Source: Ascaris suum
Lineage: Eukaryota > Nematoda > Chromadorea > Rhabditida > Ascarididae
Length of the DNA stretch: 64,000 nucleotides
Direction of reading: 5' to 3'
Assembly (NCBI GenBank): GCA_013433145.1
Contig: CM024183.1
Coordinates: 2,694,501 to 2,758,500, forward strand
Positions 22,781 to 39,129 of the stretch are shown piece after piece. Below the pieces are notes generated by a model. It had not been told where the DNA came from, did not search any database, and worked only from the letters and a program-made list of their open reading frames with translations. A program made the position numbers and the translations under genes. Numbering within the stretch: position 1 is the first letter of the stretch; every line of letters starts with the position of its first letter.

Positions 22781-25700
22781 CACGGCACTTTAAGTGATGG
22801 ACAGGTAGTCGGCATATTCTCATAATAGAAGAGTAACAAACAAATGATCGTAAGCGAAGCACAAATGTGAAAAATGCTTTTTTTATTGTTCATTTTATTA
22901 TTAGTTTTATTTCCTCGGAGATAAATTTCCATCAAAACAAACGAAACTACGACGATTTCAAAAAAAGAAAAAGGTTCCTTTAAATAAATTGTGAAGGTTA
23001 TTTACATGTAGATGCCTCTAATTACTAATTGCAATGAGCACTAATGACGCACTAATATAACACTAATAATATCTGCCATTACATTTTGTATAAAAAAATG
23101 CAATAAACATAAAAGTACATATTTGTGAAAAAAATATTTACGCAATATACCCAATGAAACAATATTGGGGAATAATTTTATTGAGATCATTTTTATATTA
23201 TTTAAATAAATAGATTACTATTTTCTTAACAAATGAACTTAAAAATCGAATTCGCTCTTATATAGATGGTCTGACAAATTATCAAATTTTATTACAGAAT
23301 AGATGCATAAGAAAAATTTCATTCAGAAATTAACTGCTCCACTAAACGAAAAGAAACTAATAAATAAATTACCTCATTTAAGTCGATCGGAAGAGAGTTT
23401 TCTTTTCGGTTAGTAGGATGAAGCAAAATTCAAAACTTTATGAAGAAAAAAAGAACTAGAAAGTGAAATTATTGCCCAATATGAGGGAGTGAATTGCATT
23501 TTGTGGCAGCGTCCAATTTTTGCACTCATTGCGCAATTTCTTTGCTACAGCTCTTCTTTTTTCTACTGTACAATGTCATAAATCCACAAAAAAATCCATC
23601 TGTGATAATATAGAAAGAGAGGATAGTATTTTTACAATTTATCGGAGGATGGAGGAAGTAAGAGGATAGATTAATGTTGAAAAAAACGCTTTTTTGGATC
23701 TATAAATGCAAAACTATTCAATTCGAAAATATGAGAGATTATATATTAGAATTAATGATTGGGAAAAGGAGTGAATAATTGTGAAAACGCTTTTTGGAAA
23801 AGTAGTGGGAAGAAATGGGAGGAAAAAGAGATAAAATTTAGGAAAATAGAAAGAATGGACAACGCGCATAAAAATAGCCATTTTATTTAATAGCGTATAT
23901 ATTGATGCTATATTATTTGCAGCAGATGATTGATTAGTAATAATAATACTAAATATACTACTACAACCATATAACCTTATAGTATTACAATTTTCGTGAC
24001 CAAAGGTTTTGGATAGGACGATTTTGCTATTGAACATTATTCGCTATATGCTGAAGTCGGACGCGCCCAACATACAATGAGGCGTTGGAGCGGATTTATT
24101 GTATGTTGCGATGAGCTTTTTTGAATCTCAAAAAGCGTATTGGTATCCAATATTTTAATGTGATATTTTAGAAGGCGTTATGTTTGTGTTTCCCACATTA
24201 GTAGCTGCTCGACTCGAATATAACTGAAATATGCAAAAATCCTTCTTTGAATCCTCTATAATATTCCGATATTGCATAAATTTATCAATAAAATATATTC
24301 AAGTACTGGAAAGATAAAGTCAGTGATAATGGACAAGTATGCCTCCTGTATTAATAAACAGTTGTTTGAAGAGTTGAAAAATGCTTTAAAATAGAGTGAA
24401 TATTGCAATGTTAAATGAAGGCGTTTCAGAATGCTCGCAAGAAACTTTCACATAAGGTGATGAGAGTGAAGACGCAATATGGGCATCGGTAAATGGAACA
24501 GAATATGCACAAGGAAGCGTGAGATATGATAGCAACAGTTATGCCACATATCGTTGGAAAATCGATGGAACAACAATGAGCAGCACCGATGAGTACATCA
24601 AGATAGAAACTATCGTGCTATAAAATAGAAATTCGTGTCGGAAGCAAATGACTAGATGCAATAAGAATCACAATCTCACGATGGAATTGGCAAGCCCAAG
24701 GTGAAGTCAACGACAACATACTTTTTATTAAGTGTAATGATGCGGAAAAAAATTTTCCCATCTCTCACCTCATTATCGGTTTCTAATTTATTTAATCACT
24801 CATTTTTTGTTGGTTTTTTCGTTCTCATTCATTCACCAGTTGTTCCTTCATTTTCTTCTCTCTATTTTCTCAAGAGAATGTCACTACATTTAACTGCAGA
24901 GTAAAGTGTCCTTCAGTTCATAAATCCGCCAAAACGGGCAAATGATAGATGAGTTTCAATAAATTCGGCAAATAAATGTTAAACAAAATTCGGCAAATGA
25001 TTCAAAAAAAAAGTTCTCGAACTCCTCTCTGATGAGTTTATATTCGTGAGTTCAAGAGCTTTTTGGAAAAATGAGAACGCAAAAGGTAGGAGGGAATTTC
25101 AGATGATGTGACGCTGGAAATTTGAGTGCTTGCAAGTTTTGCTGAGGAAGTTGAAAGAGAAGATTGATGGCACAATGAAAGAAGTTAGAATCTGAGACAT
25201 TCATGAAGATGCTGAAAAATTAAAGAAATACGAATGACTTTGGCAAATATCTTTCACAATTTCAAAACATTGCATTCAATCAAAGAAAAAAAGAAAAAAA
25301 AAACAATATGAGCATCACTCAAGAAGTTTATAAATTAAATACTTTTTGACGAAGAAAATTCAATGCATCAACAAATAAATAAATACAATTTTTAATAATT
25401 TCAATAAATTCTCATATGTTTACTGAAAATAAATTTTTCTTTAAAGGGATTCTACGTAAAAAGAGATCTTTCAATAAAATAATATGGAAAATTATTTCAA
25501 TATGACATACATCGATAAAAATTTCCATAAAGAGTCGCATTATATTCGATTTCTCTAATGGTATCATTATTTATGTAAAATTATGGAGCAATTTAGATGC
25601 AAAGTAATACTTCTAAAGATGCTTATAACGGCGTTTTTTTTTTTTGTTTGTGATGTCGCTTCATCAACAAATAATTTACGTAATGCTGAATTTGCATTAC

Positions 25701-26604
25701 GAAACAACATTACACAGAAGCTGCTTTATTAGTAATAATTCATCGCAGCACATATTTTCTTTTCGTATATGATAATCTATCATCACTTTTATTTTAAAAA
25801 TTATTCGGCTCAATATTTCTGTCATCATCGAATTGAATGTTTATTGCTTACTTTTGTTTTTTTTTCTTGAGAATTAATGCGAAATGTGATGTTTGAAGAG
25901 GTCGAAAACTTGTCTTATCGAAAATTTTTTGAATGGATGTATGAAATTGAACGTATTGAAGTTTTCAAGTTTATTCCGAACTTGAAAATCGAACTGAAAA
26001 CTGACCGATATTGAAAATTATAAGTCTCAAATCAAAAATTCGTCTCTAAAGAAGACATATTCGCTTTGAAATACCATAAAAATTATACACATTAAAGCCA
26101 CAACAACAAAGAATAATAAGTCCCATCTATGTATGTGAACCTCTGATCGAACAAACTAAAGCCGTAGTAAAATTGTAACTTTTGCTAGATCGTCAAGGTA
26201 ATATCTAAATCCATAATAGTGGGCATGAATACTATTGGACGGATATAAATGCGCGCATAAATCACATAACTTTTAAGAAAAAATCGAAAATTGAACGTGT
26301 GTCGTTTTTCGAGTCACTTCAATGCGAAATTTTGCACTTTTATTACCCGAAATTCAGCGGATTTAATGACGAAAGGAAACCGATTCGCGATTTTAATAAG
26401 GCATCTCAAACACAAATCCATTCCAATACCGCCGGGTACGGTCAGTTTTGCTTAAATAATGTGGTGCGGATGTCCGCATCATTCTAGAGACAATGATTTT
26501 CTAGCATCGATGACGTTTTAGCCTGTTTTGCGCTTGGTATAATATAGGCAACAAAGTTAGTGACACCGGCTTCAATCGTCATTCACTTGAAATCATTGCA
26601 CGAG

Positions 26605-26715
26605 CATACTTACGTACGCACATACACATCTACAGATAAACGCATTCACATACGCACACACAGATATACACATATACATGTCTACTCTCATACAAACACA
26701 TAACATACACACGAA
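26605..26715. repeat. CA/TA-rich degenerate simple sequence
   Basis: Interrupted repeats of ACATAC, ACACAT and ACACACA form a degenerate simple repeat of about 110 bp. It has no clean unit and no coding potential. Confidence 0.6.
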
Positions 26716-29700
26716 TGCATAAATGCAACGTCACCATTACGTGCACTGTAAATGCCCATATGTGTGAACTCAAAAAAACGCATTTTTGATTCGAGAGTTA
26801 CATACGGGACTTGAGTTACTATTATGAAATATGATGACATTATTTGCTCGTTATGAAGGAAGCTGGTGAATATTATGAGAAAAATTAGAAAGGCGATTAG
26901 CACGCGACCTTCATTTGCATATTTTCCACTTGGTGACCAACCAAACAACCTGGAAAATGCTAAAATTCAAGAAAAAACGTCTTCCTCGTGCTCATCACGA
27001 GTGCATTATTTAATTTCTTTAGGCTATCAAATCTTTAATTTCCGCTCGAAGGAAGCGATCAATTAAGGTGAAGTGCGCTTGTCAAAAATCTTCTAAAGCT
27101 GCCCTCCGAATTCAAAGAAGGACATCTCTCCAATGAAAATCTTGATGACGTTCGTGTTTATTGCATCGATAATGCATCACGCTATGAAATGCTTATTGCG
27201 AACACACGTCAAAGAGCCTATTCCATATTCAATTTATTGATGTTTAAAGACATTGGCTGTCGGGTTGGAAATTTGTTCAACTCAAAAATTGTTTAATTTC
27301 ACAGAGGAGACGATGAATTGCACACACCGAACTGGGTATGAGAAACTAACTGGGTAGATATTATATCTTTCAATGACTACTCATATAATCAGTCGTTGAT
27401 GCACAAATTTTACACACCTGTATTTCTATACAAAAATGCTGTTTTTTGCACATAACAAGAACGATGAATAATTACGTTTTATAATGTTGTAAAAGAACAC
27501 TGAAAAATCGTACGACGCACCAGCTGTGTTTTTCGCAAAATGCGCATATTGTTGAAAATTTTCTGTTGTATTTTGTAGAATGCACTGCAGATACAACAGT
27601 GAACATTTGCATTTAACGATAAACTACAGTATTGGCAGCTCGGCGATACTTTCCTCTTTGCATACCTTCGTTTATAAAACTTGGTAATACCTTCATATGT
27701 TTGTCTATAGGTAAGACTTTGCCAAGCATACACATCAGTACGTTCAATCCAAAAGTGGCAAAATCTTCGAGAAAAAAAAGTGCACTGCGCAGTTTTAGCA
27801 AACCATATTTTTAAGGCACTTGTCCTCCACATTTGAATTCGGAACGATAGAAGAAAAAGTTATATTTATTTTCAGTTGTTCCACTTCATTCGACAAAATT
27901 TTTGAATATTCTCTTCTTTGCTCGTCAAATTTTCAATGCAGTTCAAAAATTTCGAAGTTAAAATTACTCTACAAGGTATACTGTCAACTTCTTTTCCTTC
28001 AAAATATCAACTTCTAACGTCGACGAGTACAACTGACCTATACAGGCTTAAAGACTTTGCCTTATAAGAATGTTAAAATTTTATACGTAACATCTACAAT
28101 CCAAAATTGATGGATAATAGCCGAATTATTTTCTTCGAGTTAGAACCTGGGCTACCTTGATAGATACGGCCAAGCAAACCTTTCGGAGTCTTAAGTGGGC
28201 TACAAGTTTTATTCAACGAAATTTAGCTCTGTGCTCTCAAGTTGGGAGCTCTAAATGCTCTAGGCGAAAAGCGGAAAGATCCATTCATACCTCCACTGCC
28301 TTCAATACGAACATCAAAAATTTCAAACAGCAAAGGGCACATTAACACTGAGTCATTATAACACGTTCTACGCTTTGAATGGTCACCTGTTCGATTCAGT
28401 GTGACTGCAGAGAAATTCACTCAATTCTCATTTATCACCTTGCAAGCAAACAGCAAAGTTCGCAGTGACCTTTGCAAACTGGATTAGCGCAGCTGTTGTA
28501 AAGCATTCATTCATTTTTAGACAGTAGTTTCATGAATTAATTCATTTTTTAGTGAAACATATCTGTTAAACTATCGTCAAACAACGAAAAGACTTTGCAA
28601 TGAGCATTGCAACTTGCCTGCAAAATTAACTTATAATTTCATGCAATCATTTCACGAACAGGCGTTCAGCCTATGCGAGAAAACCTCAAACAATCTGTTA
28701 ATTTTTTTGATGATCCTTGATAGAAATAAATACGTGATACTGATGTAGTAGCTGAGTGATGCAGACTATTCGCCCAGGTAATAAAAAAAAAATCAGAAAT
28801 CAAGTCGTAGATGCTTTCAACTTTTTCTATGCTTCTCTTCAGCTTGCACATCGTTGATTCTCTATTCGTTCATATAGAACTCATTATGCCTTTTTCCCTC
28901 TCAAGTCATATACATAGTGCATAACTTGCTTTCTACAATTTTTTTCTCATGCGATCCAGGTAGTTATTATTTATATTTATCTTATATAAAATGCGTTATC
29001 AGTCGCATTTGATAAGATGTATTATAATTTAACATTGATTCACAAGAACACTATAAAAATGGGAAAATGGGACAACGTTTTTCACTACAAAAGAAAACGT
29101 CTGCTCGATAAATAATTCATCAATTTAGCAATCTCAATGTTACACTCTTGAACAACGTTACAAGGAACTTTACTATTTTTCAAAGAAATTCATTAAAATT
29201 TTTAGAAATTTGGCCATTTCGTTAGGACGATACATGAAAATAGTTTGAATATTTTTTCTGCATCATTGTGACTGTCTCTTTGCTCATTTATATGTGCGCA
29301 CACACCACACATACATATGCAAAGTGCAAACCCACTGTATCATCTCAATTAGAGCTCCTCTTTTTTTAAGCGCCTTTGAATTAGCTCTTTTTCAATAAAG
29401 CAGAGGAAGCTATAAACCTATCGCCTTCGAATGTGAGCCCCCTCCACTCGAAATTCAAGCGCGAACCACAAAATGGCATGCGCTGAGCGTCTTATCCATT
29501 GTTATGGCGCATTGAGCTCTTCATAGATTATTGGCAAATTTGCGAAGCAAGAACACGTTGATGATAGAAAGATGAAGAGTATTTACAAAAAGACGGTCGC
29601 TTCGTGAATCTTATCCAACGCATATATCCATTCCCCAATTTTTTCACTGAAAAATATGTTTTGAAATTTGAGAGGCGCCTAAGCCTCTATCTCACCTTCA

Positions 29701-32700
29701 TAAACCTGTTTTCTCGAAGAATATGTGCTCAACCTATAAAGTTGCGAATACCTGACCGGTGTTTGCCACTCGACCGACATCAGATGCGGGTAAATTTTTT
29801 GATGCCATTGATCTATCTATGAAACTCGTTTCAGTGTTAATTTGTCAGTGGTAGATTATTATTATGAAAGTTGGTAGATTAAGTCACTGTATGGTATACA
29901 TTATACCCGTCAAATTTTTTAACTCTTGTTTCAAGCAACTTTATAGGTAAATTTGAAACGCACACACATACGCAAATGTACTGACACTATGGAGCCATGA
30001 GACGCATAATAAATGCGAATTTCTAAGAAAGCATCATTCAATTAGATGTTACGTACAAAAGAGACGTTGAAATAAACCTCGACCTTACAACTCAAACGAA
30101 ACCCGAATATTTTTCGTAACGCTTTAAAATTTTTTTCCATTTCAAATAGTTCAATTCACAAATATCGTTTTTTCAAAAGCATTTCCTCGAGCATTTTGAC
30201 AAACCGTCATCTAACATATTGCTTTCTTAAATATCACAAAAATGTAGAAAATGAAGCAATAGCTATGATGGGCATGAGCCGTCAATTTGTTAGATAAATA
30301 AGTTGAGATATTTCAAAGTGCTAAAAAGTCCTAATAGAGATAAGTTCAACTCTTAATTCATGCCTACATTTGTTGGAAAACATATGGGAACTATTCATAT
30401 AGTTTAAGTGAAACGGAGTATTTTTTTTTTACATAATGAGGCTTTATTCAGTATCCTGCATACTCTCAGAAAAACTATGAAGAGAAATCATAGCAATTTT
30501 CGTGCGAATATGTGACGAGCAGCTTAGCGTGGACCGATCGGAAAAAAGATCGCTGAGCTAATAGCAACTGATACTCGTTATGATGTCAGCCCGAAAGGGA
30601 AAATAGCCGTGACGTAGATAGAAGGGTGGTGTATGTCATACAAATTGTACGGATAAAGGAAACGACAGCCTATGCATAACTAACGTGACTCGTTAACGCG
30701 CAATGGGTAAAAAAAAGGGAAAAGCGCAACCATTTTATTCAACCATTTCAATGCATTTTTTGTACCGGTCGGCCACCATAATCAACGCTTGAATTGCATT
30801 TTTTGCATCGATAGGTATTTTGAATTTTGTTAGAAAATTAATTACTGCATTATGAAATGAATTCACTATTTCAACTGTAATGCTGATTAATCCATGCGAT
30901 GAAGCAGCCTCTGAAGAAAAGTTGAATTTTTTGGCGCAATATTTAAGCGACAATATCTCTAAAATCGAGAAAAACCTGATATCTTTCAATGAAATCATCT
31001 CAAAATTAATAGATCTCCCAGTGTAATATGTTAAAACTCTTTTTCTTTTTTCACAATCGGCTATTACTCTCATCAAATGGATGCCTTGAAAAAGCGACTC
31101 ATTAAAAAATTACGTTAAAATACGAAATTTTTGAAACTTCTTGAAAAAAAAAACTTTTTTTTCTTTGCTTTCTGCGTTGATAAATATCTGCTCGACATTA
31201 TTACATTAAGCTCGAGCAGGGAGAGTAAAATGAGCTAATGCTGAGTTTCAACAGTGCGCTTATATCTTTCGGATTAATTAGAGTTGTTGGTGTCTCATAT
31301 TGCTTCTTTTAGTTCTAATTTGCGTTGTCTGCGAGCGGGTTTGTTTTGCAAGTGAACATATGACTTCGTCAATTAGTCAATATCTGGTGATTTTCGTTTC
31401 TTGAGGCATTTATCTATTATAACGAACAGAAAAAAATTAAAAGTTGAACGTGAACCTGAGAATAATATAGTTGGCGAGCTCGAACACGGCAACAATCTAG
31501 CTGGACAGTTTCCTTCTTCTCAAAATGCCCTCCCACAGAAAATGAACGATGAAATGAATGCCATGGCCTTAAGCCCAGTATTTTTCTAATGATAGTAATT
31601 GACTGACCAAGAGAACGAAATGACATGTATTTTCACTAAGGGTTTTGAAAGTTCATCCAACAAATCAATCGATTTTGCACTTTATGCAATTTACCTAAGT
31701 GATATTTCAAGAAAGGACGAGAAAATTAATGCTGCGTCACCCCTTTTTGTTTCTTATTTAATTTCGATTCTCTCTTCCAGGGGAAATCCTCTCCACAACT
31801 CTATCGTTACAATTACTCAATATCAATTTTTTTGGATGAATCTTTTTATAATTTGTGTAATCACTGCAAAAAAAAATTTTTTTTTCTCAATGAAATTTTT
31901 CCCAGCGGCCAACCGCCAACATAGATGCATTTTAAACGATTAACATTGCAACAGTACATAACCATTGCTTAGGAAAATTGCCTTCTTAATTTTAGGTCAG
32001 TTTCGCTGTAACTAAATCTCATCAGTATATCAGTATACGAAGAGAAGAAATGAAACTGAAGAGCTGTGATATGTATAGACTACAATCGACAAAATTTCAT
32101 CGCTATGATTCTATAGATTGACTCTCACCGCTGAACATTTTACTTTGTCGGCTTTATTGCTGAACAGACAGGCAGGCAGACAAACAGACAGACGGATATA
32201 TGCACGCTACATAGGAACAATTGACTTTCTTGCAAAGACGTAAGCGCGGAAGTGGGAATAAAATCTGTGAATTTCCAAAAAAATTCAGTTCGATTCTTAT
32301 TCAGTTTTGAGTTCTTTTTAATCCATTAGAAGGTTTTTTTCTTCATCCTAGAAGAATATGAGCAAAAGCAATAAAATGATCATTTGCAGCATTGTGAATT
32401 CATCCGGTATACTAGTAGCGGAAAGTGTGAAGCGATATCTATGTAATAGCCCACATGCGTTGTTTGCTATTGACATAATGACACTGAATGAGAAAAATAT
32501 TCAAAATTTAAGAGATTGCAAAAAAGTCACTTCTAATTATGCAAAAATTAGTAACCTCTAATAGGCGAATTTATTTTTTGCAAAGATTTTGCAGAATAAT
32601 TCAATTAGTAAAGGTTTTTCTAGAATATTTATGGTATTTTAATGAACTAATTCTGTTGAATATTAAGTTAATGGAAATTTCTGGAATTCGCATTGATTTT

Positions 32701-33694
32701 GATGAGATAACATGCATGCTTATTCGCTCCTAATCTCCATACCACTTTTTACAAAAAACTTGAAGAGAACGTGCCAAAAAGTTATTGTAAACTATTCCAT
32801 TATTTGTATGCTTGAATAACGACCACAGGATTCGTCCATCATTGTGCTGTTTGCGAGTGACCATTGCCCATCCCTTGGTTTACCTCTGCAGCATTGCAAT
32901 CTCTGTGAAATTTACAGCTGGGTGTTTAGTGTAGCTTTCGGTGGGTTATGACCATAATAAAACTGTGGGGCATGGGAAGAAGTAACGTGGTAGGAGTGAG
33001 GATTGTGGGAAGTGCACAACAATTGAGGATTTCATCATTATATACAACGCACTAAATAAAATGTAACAACTTACATGTAATAACTAAAGTTTTGGAGACA
33101 GGCACTACAAGAAATGCGACAGTGGCAGCAAATTTTCCTTATCAGTGTTGCTTAATAATAAAGATGCAACTGAAAAGTTATAAAGTATAAAACGCCGAAG
33201 GAATGACCAGTGCAATCCGTGCATGTTTGACGCACTAAAAGATTTATTTAGTGGACTGCAAACGACATAAATTTACACCGATACCTTTGCTAGATTTAAA
33301 TCGCATAATACAATTGCTAAATTCCACAGCTCTGTAGTTCACGCATCTATTTAATTGAACAGTTTGATAGCTTGCGATATGATGGCACGGTGACAGAAGT
33401 GTTATATCTTTCTATGCCAGATATATGAAGAAGGGCGCCGGATGAGCTATCACGATATTCGCTTTGGCATCCCAATCATGTGACTCAGTGGTTTCGCTGT
33501 TTACTAACAAAAGGTGGAATATTACAAACGAATGTTTTTCTAATTTAGCTGATCCAATCGCATTCAGAAAATCCTTTTTTCTTCTACAAATTCATTAATG
33601 TGCATGAAAAATCGACTATTTTCCACTTTTCAATATCTATAGCTTCATTCAAAATTGATCGATCGTCGAGAATTACGCTGTAAAAGGTTATCAT

Positions 33695-35346
<1,652 letters not shown>

Positions 35347-35706
35347 CTTACACAAATTTGAGAAAGACTGGTTTTTTACTATCCGATCAGTCTATCGAAC
35401 TAGTGCAAAATATATGCAAATTTTCGCCAGCTTTTTAATTTCTATGACCTTTATTGAGGCGAATGCGTCAGTTTGAGCGTTGATAAGCGATGATAACTGA
35501 TTTACACAAAATTTGTTAGCCTTATGTTCAGTAAGTCCCAAGCTGTTCCAAGCAAACGAACAAGGGCATAAGTATACCGCTAAAGAAGATATTGTATAAA
35601 GCAAAGGATGGGAAGAGCAAGCGTTTGAATTTATGAAATGGCACCGTGTTCATAGGCGAGCTCTTTTTAGTGTTTTTATTATTTTGTTATCCTCTTTTTC
35701 CATCAT

Positions 35707-35946
35707 TTTCGAATTTTTCAAAGTGTCTTTACTGTTTAAATTATGAGTTATAATTGAGATATTTTTGAGTATGCCTAGGTTTAAAGTAACGAGAACACTT
35801 AGGTATAACCTCATAAGTTAAACTAAACTAGGTATAACCTCATAAGTTAAACTAAACTAACTAAGTTAAACTAAACCTCATAAGTTAAACTAAACTAGGT
35901 ATAACCTCATAAGTTAAACACTAAAGACACTTCAAAAAATTCGAAA
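35707..35946. mobile_element. Foldback / MITE-like element with ~36-bp terminal inverted repeats
   Basis: The left end (35707-35742, starting TTTCGAATTTTT) and the reverse complement of the right end (35911-35946) agree at about 32 of 36 positions. The similarity continues inward for roughly 15 more bases with one gap. The 240-bp element has no open frame and contains a ~29-bp tandem repeat. I could not find a clear target-site duplication. Size, inverted ends and lack of coding capacity fit a non-autonomous DNA transposon or foldback repeat. Confidence 0.75.
35800..35919. repeat. ~29-bp tandem repeat inside the foldback element
   Basis: The unit AGGTATAACCTCATAAGTTA followed by AACTAAACT recurs fully or partly four times, with a shortened copy in the middle. 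The repeated piece is itself the inner part of the right inverted end, so the array probably arose by expansion of that end. Confidence 0.85.
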
Positions 35947-38900
35947 GCGCAATTGTTGTCCCCTCATAGAGAGATTTTTGTCTGAAAACGCAAAAGCACA
36001 TTTGATATCTTCGTTATTTAGAGAGGAGAGGAGTGCCATGCAAATTGATATTTTATTTTGCACAATCAAAAAGTTTTTCACGTGGTAAATGAATGGAAGG
36101 GGAGAGGCGTGCTCTCTAGAAAATAACCCTCCATTAGCTTCTATCCCCTATTCTCCCCTCCCTTCATATCTTCTGCATTGCAATCTTGAAGCCTATTTAT
36201 GATATAATTACTTTCCCTATAAATTATGGAGGAAAATAGGTTAATATATGTTATGCAATATCATTTACTCGTAAATCCCTCCCCCCTATTACATATTGAA
36301 CAAAATTCTTTCAAAAATTGAGGAAACGATGATCTCGAGTTATTTTTTTTATTCACACTTATAGCGTAAAAGACGAAATCAGCTATAATGGGCAATGATG
36401 AAGCGGCCAACAGGTGATAATAAAACTAAAAGACGACGCACATTATTATGATGGAAATCTGGGGAATGAAAAAGCACTTTTAGACAAGGAATACGGAGGA
36501 TCTTTGTTTATAAAATATAAACATGAATTTAGGTGAGGTGATTAGAGAATAATAAACGTGGCGATGATACGTAACTGATTACAAATCCAGCGAAAGGAAC
36601 GGTAATAAAGGGAACAACGAATAAAAGAATGGACAAAGGGCGAGATGAATGTCGAGAACATTAAACGAACAATTCGCCGATTGGTTATAAATGTTATAAT
36701 TGCCGCTTGTGTTGTCCGATTAACACATTTTGGGATACACACTTAGACGATCGAATCATATTCGCCCATATCTTTTTGTTTGCTTTGTTGCCTCCCCTCC
36801 GTTTCCTTTATTTGATTCTCAGAATTCGTTTCTCTCCCTCCCTCTCCTTTTTTGTTCCTTCAACTCATCTTATAGCATTATGGCGACATTACGCTCAGCC
36901 CTAGGGGCCATATGCTAATGACAAATCCAAAGTGCCGAATATATCTACGAATCTGAATTGTGATTAGCACATATTTTTGAGTGCTTCTACAATTCGCACT
37001 TATAAAGCGATATTGCCACCGTGGATGCATATGTAAATGCTCGAGGGCGATTTCGCTTTGCATATATATAAATAAAGATATGCAGATAAATAAAAGCAAT
37101 ATGTAAATAAAAACATATGTAGTAGAGACGTAAATATCTTTTCCCTTCATTACATAAATACCAACTTATATAGTAGAAAAGACAATAATATAAGACCGAG
37201 CTCGCATTTTTTCTGCATAATTAAATCAGCGTTTCGTTGCGTTATTTGTACTTATGGATGATATTCAGTTATGTGTTGTAACATTTCTATTCGTTTATTA
37301 AGATTTGGCTTTGCAGTAAAGATGTCAACGGAAAAGGAAACGTTTTTTCGATTGCTCTGATGTCGCATAAAACTTGTATTCACTGCTTACACTGGAAATT
37401 GCAAAAGTACGAAATTTGCACTGCATTCACTTCCATATCTCTACGAACACATCGCAAATATGTCAATTTTCAAATAGAAGTGTTAGCTGCCCAATAGCTC
37501 CTGTTCCCACTTCCTTGCCGCATATGGCTCCTTTCCTGCTCGAAATATATGCTCCTTGAATATAATAAAGCCACTTCCTAATTTCCTCACGAATACATTC
37601 ATATTTTGGAGTTTTGCTAATGAGATGTATTCCCCTCCTCAACCCCTTCTCGCTCTTCGTTACCTCGCAGTAAACTTTGACTCCGAAATTGCGAAAGGCA
37701 CTAGTTATAATGTGAGAACTATGGTAGAAACTATAGTTTTTGTGCCTCTCCAGAGACATATGTGCTTAGCGGAAGCATTTTAGTTAAATGTGAGACTCTG
37801 TTGGATTCACAATTTCTAATGCAGTTTCCACTTGCATAGAGAGACACTTCCTCAAAACTGCTCATACCCAACATAATAACGTATTATTTAATTTTTAAAT
37901 TCTAGTGCTGTTTATTAAAAATATTCGTTAAGAATAATAATACGTCTATAAAGAGGATAAAATAAATGAAACCAATAGCCATCGATCATAACGCTATAAT
38001 GGTTACTTCCGGTCAGAAAAATTCAAAATTCCCGCATATTTTTTTCGATGTGAAACATTTCTTTGCGTTTTACGTTCAATATGAAATAATCTATAGAATT
38101 TTAAAATATAGTATAAATGTAGAAGAAAATATTGCACAATATATACAAGCATAATTTGAATTTTCTATTGTCATTGTTTTCCAAAAAAAAATCCTCAAGT
38201 TATATTGAATTTTTTTAAATGAAATTTACTCAAAGAAATTAAATGCTTAAATAGTTTCCTTAATAGTAATTCATCGTATATCGTTCGAAATGAAGAATTG
38301 CTAATAATAAAACCTGAAATCTTCAAGTTTATTATTATTATTCTTATAAATTATAAATTATAGAAAATTTTGCAATATTTTTGAGAGTTTTTTTTTCAAC
38401 CATTGCTATGATCTTCATCTATTATATGCATCAACTGTTTAGATTGGTAAAATCCGATTTAATGAAAAAATGGAAATTATTACTGACGTAAAAGTTTTGA
38501 ACTTAGATATTCTAGGTCAAAGAGTCTTCAATTTTTTTTTTTTTTTTTTTTATAATTAGTATTTCCTAAGAAAAATCGCAGTATTTCTATTCCTAAGAGA
38601 AATGATACCCTCATTACAACCATCTAAAACATCGCAACAAACTAACCTTGCAAAAATGGAATTTTTTTTTTTCAATGATATAAATCACTCGTATGCAGCA
38701 TATAAATAAGCTAGTAAGGACAATATCGCACAATTTACCTAAATAAAATTGCGTCATTTTGTCCTACAATTAATTACAGGTGTATTAATGAATAGTAATC
38801 TAGCTTTATTATCAAGAGTGAAGCAATTATGCTTTTATAAATTGTCATCTTCGATTGTTTAGCGAAGCTTATAACCACTAGGCTTCACTTGAGAATAAAC

Positions 38901-39129
38901 AATATGCGTTTCTCGGATTGCAATTTTGCGAAATGCACAGCACAAATTTAACCGCTTCCTTATTTGGCAATTTGAAGCATTTAATTACTTTCAATTGCAT
39001 AATTTCTTCAACTGAATTTGGTGCGTTTAGCAATACAGTCGAGGGGTTTTTTTTTCAGCTTTGTTTCATCTCACACTTTCGATAAATTGAAACCGAGAAT
39101 GAAAATTTCATCCAATTTCATCGGATCAG
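35947..39129. other. No supportable gene
   Basis: AT-rich sequence with short frames only. Several T runs, an ATT-rich hairpin near 38.30-38.34 kb and pyrimidine-rich blocks near 36.8 kb are visible. A 98-codon minus frame at 37463-37759 has no splice or family support. Confidence 0.5.

Larger units (their letters stand above)
13590..33694. other. 20 kb without a supportable gene
   Basis: I read this stretch on both strands. Open frames are short (86 codons or fewer for most, 117 at the longest) and have no recognisable family motif or consistent splice chain. Visible structure is limited to a minisatellite near 17.1 kb, a hairpin at 20.9 kb, G-rich runs at 22.74 kb and CA-rich sequence at 26.6 kb. 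A 113-codon minus frame at 30735-31076 is the most protein-like of the single frames but has no supporting signal. The region may be intergenic or a large intron of a gene outside the window. Confidence 0.55.

Noticed and set aside
30735..31076. 113-codon minus frame with helical text
   Set aside because: Frames of this length are expected a few times by chance in AT-rich DNA of this size; no splice, polyadenylation or family support.
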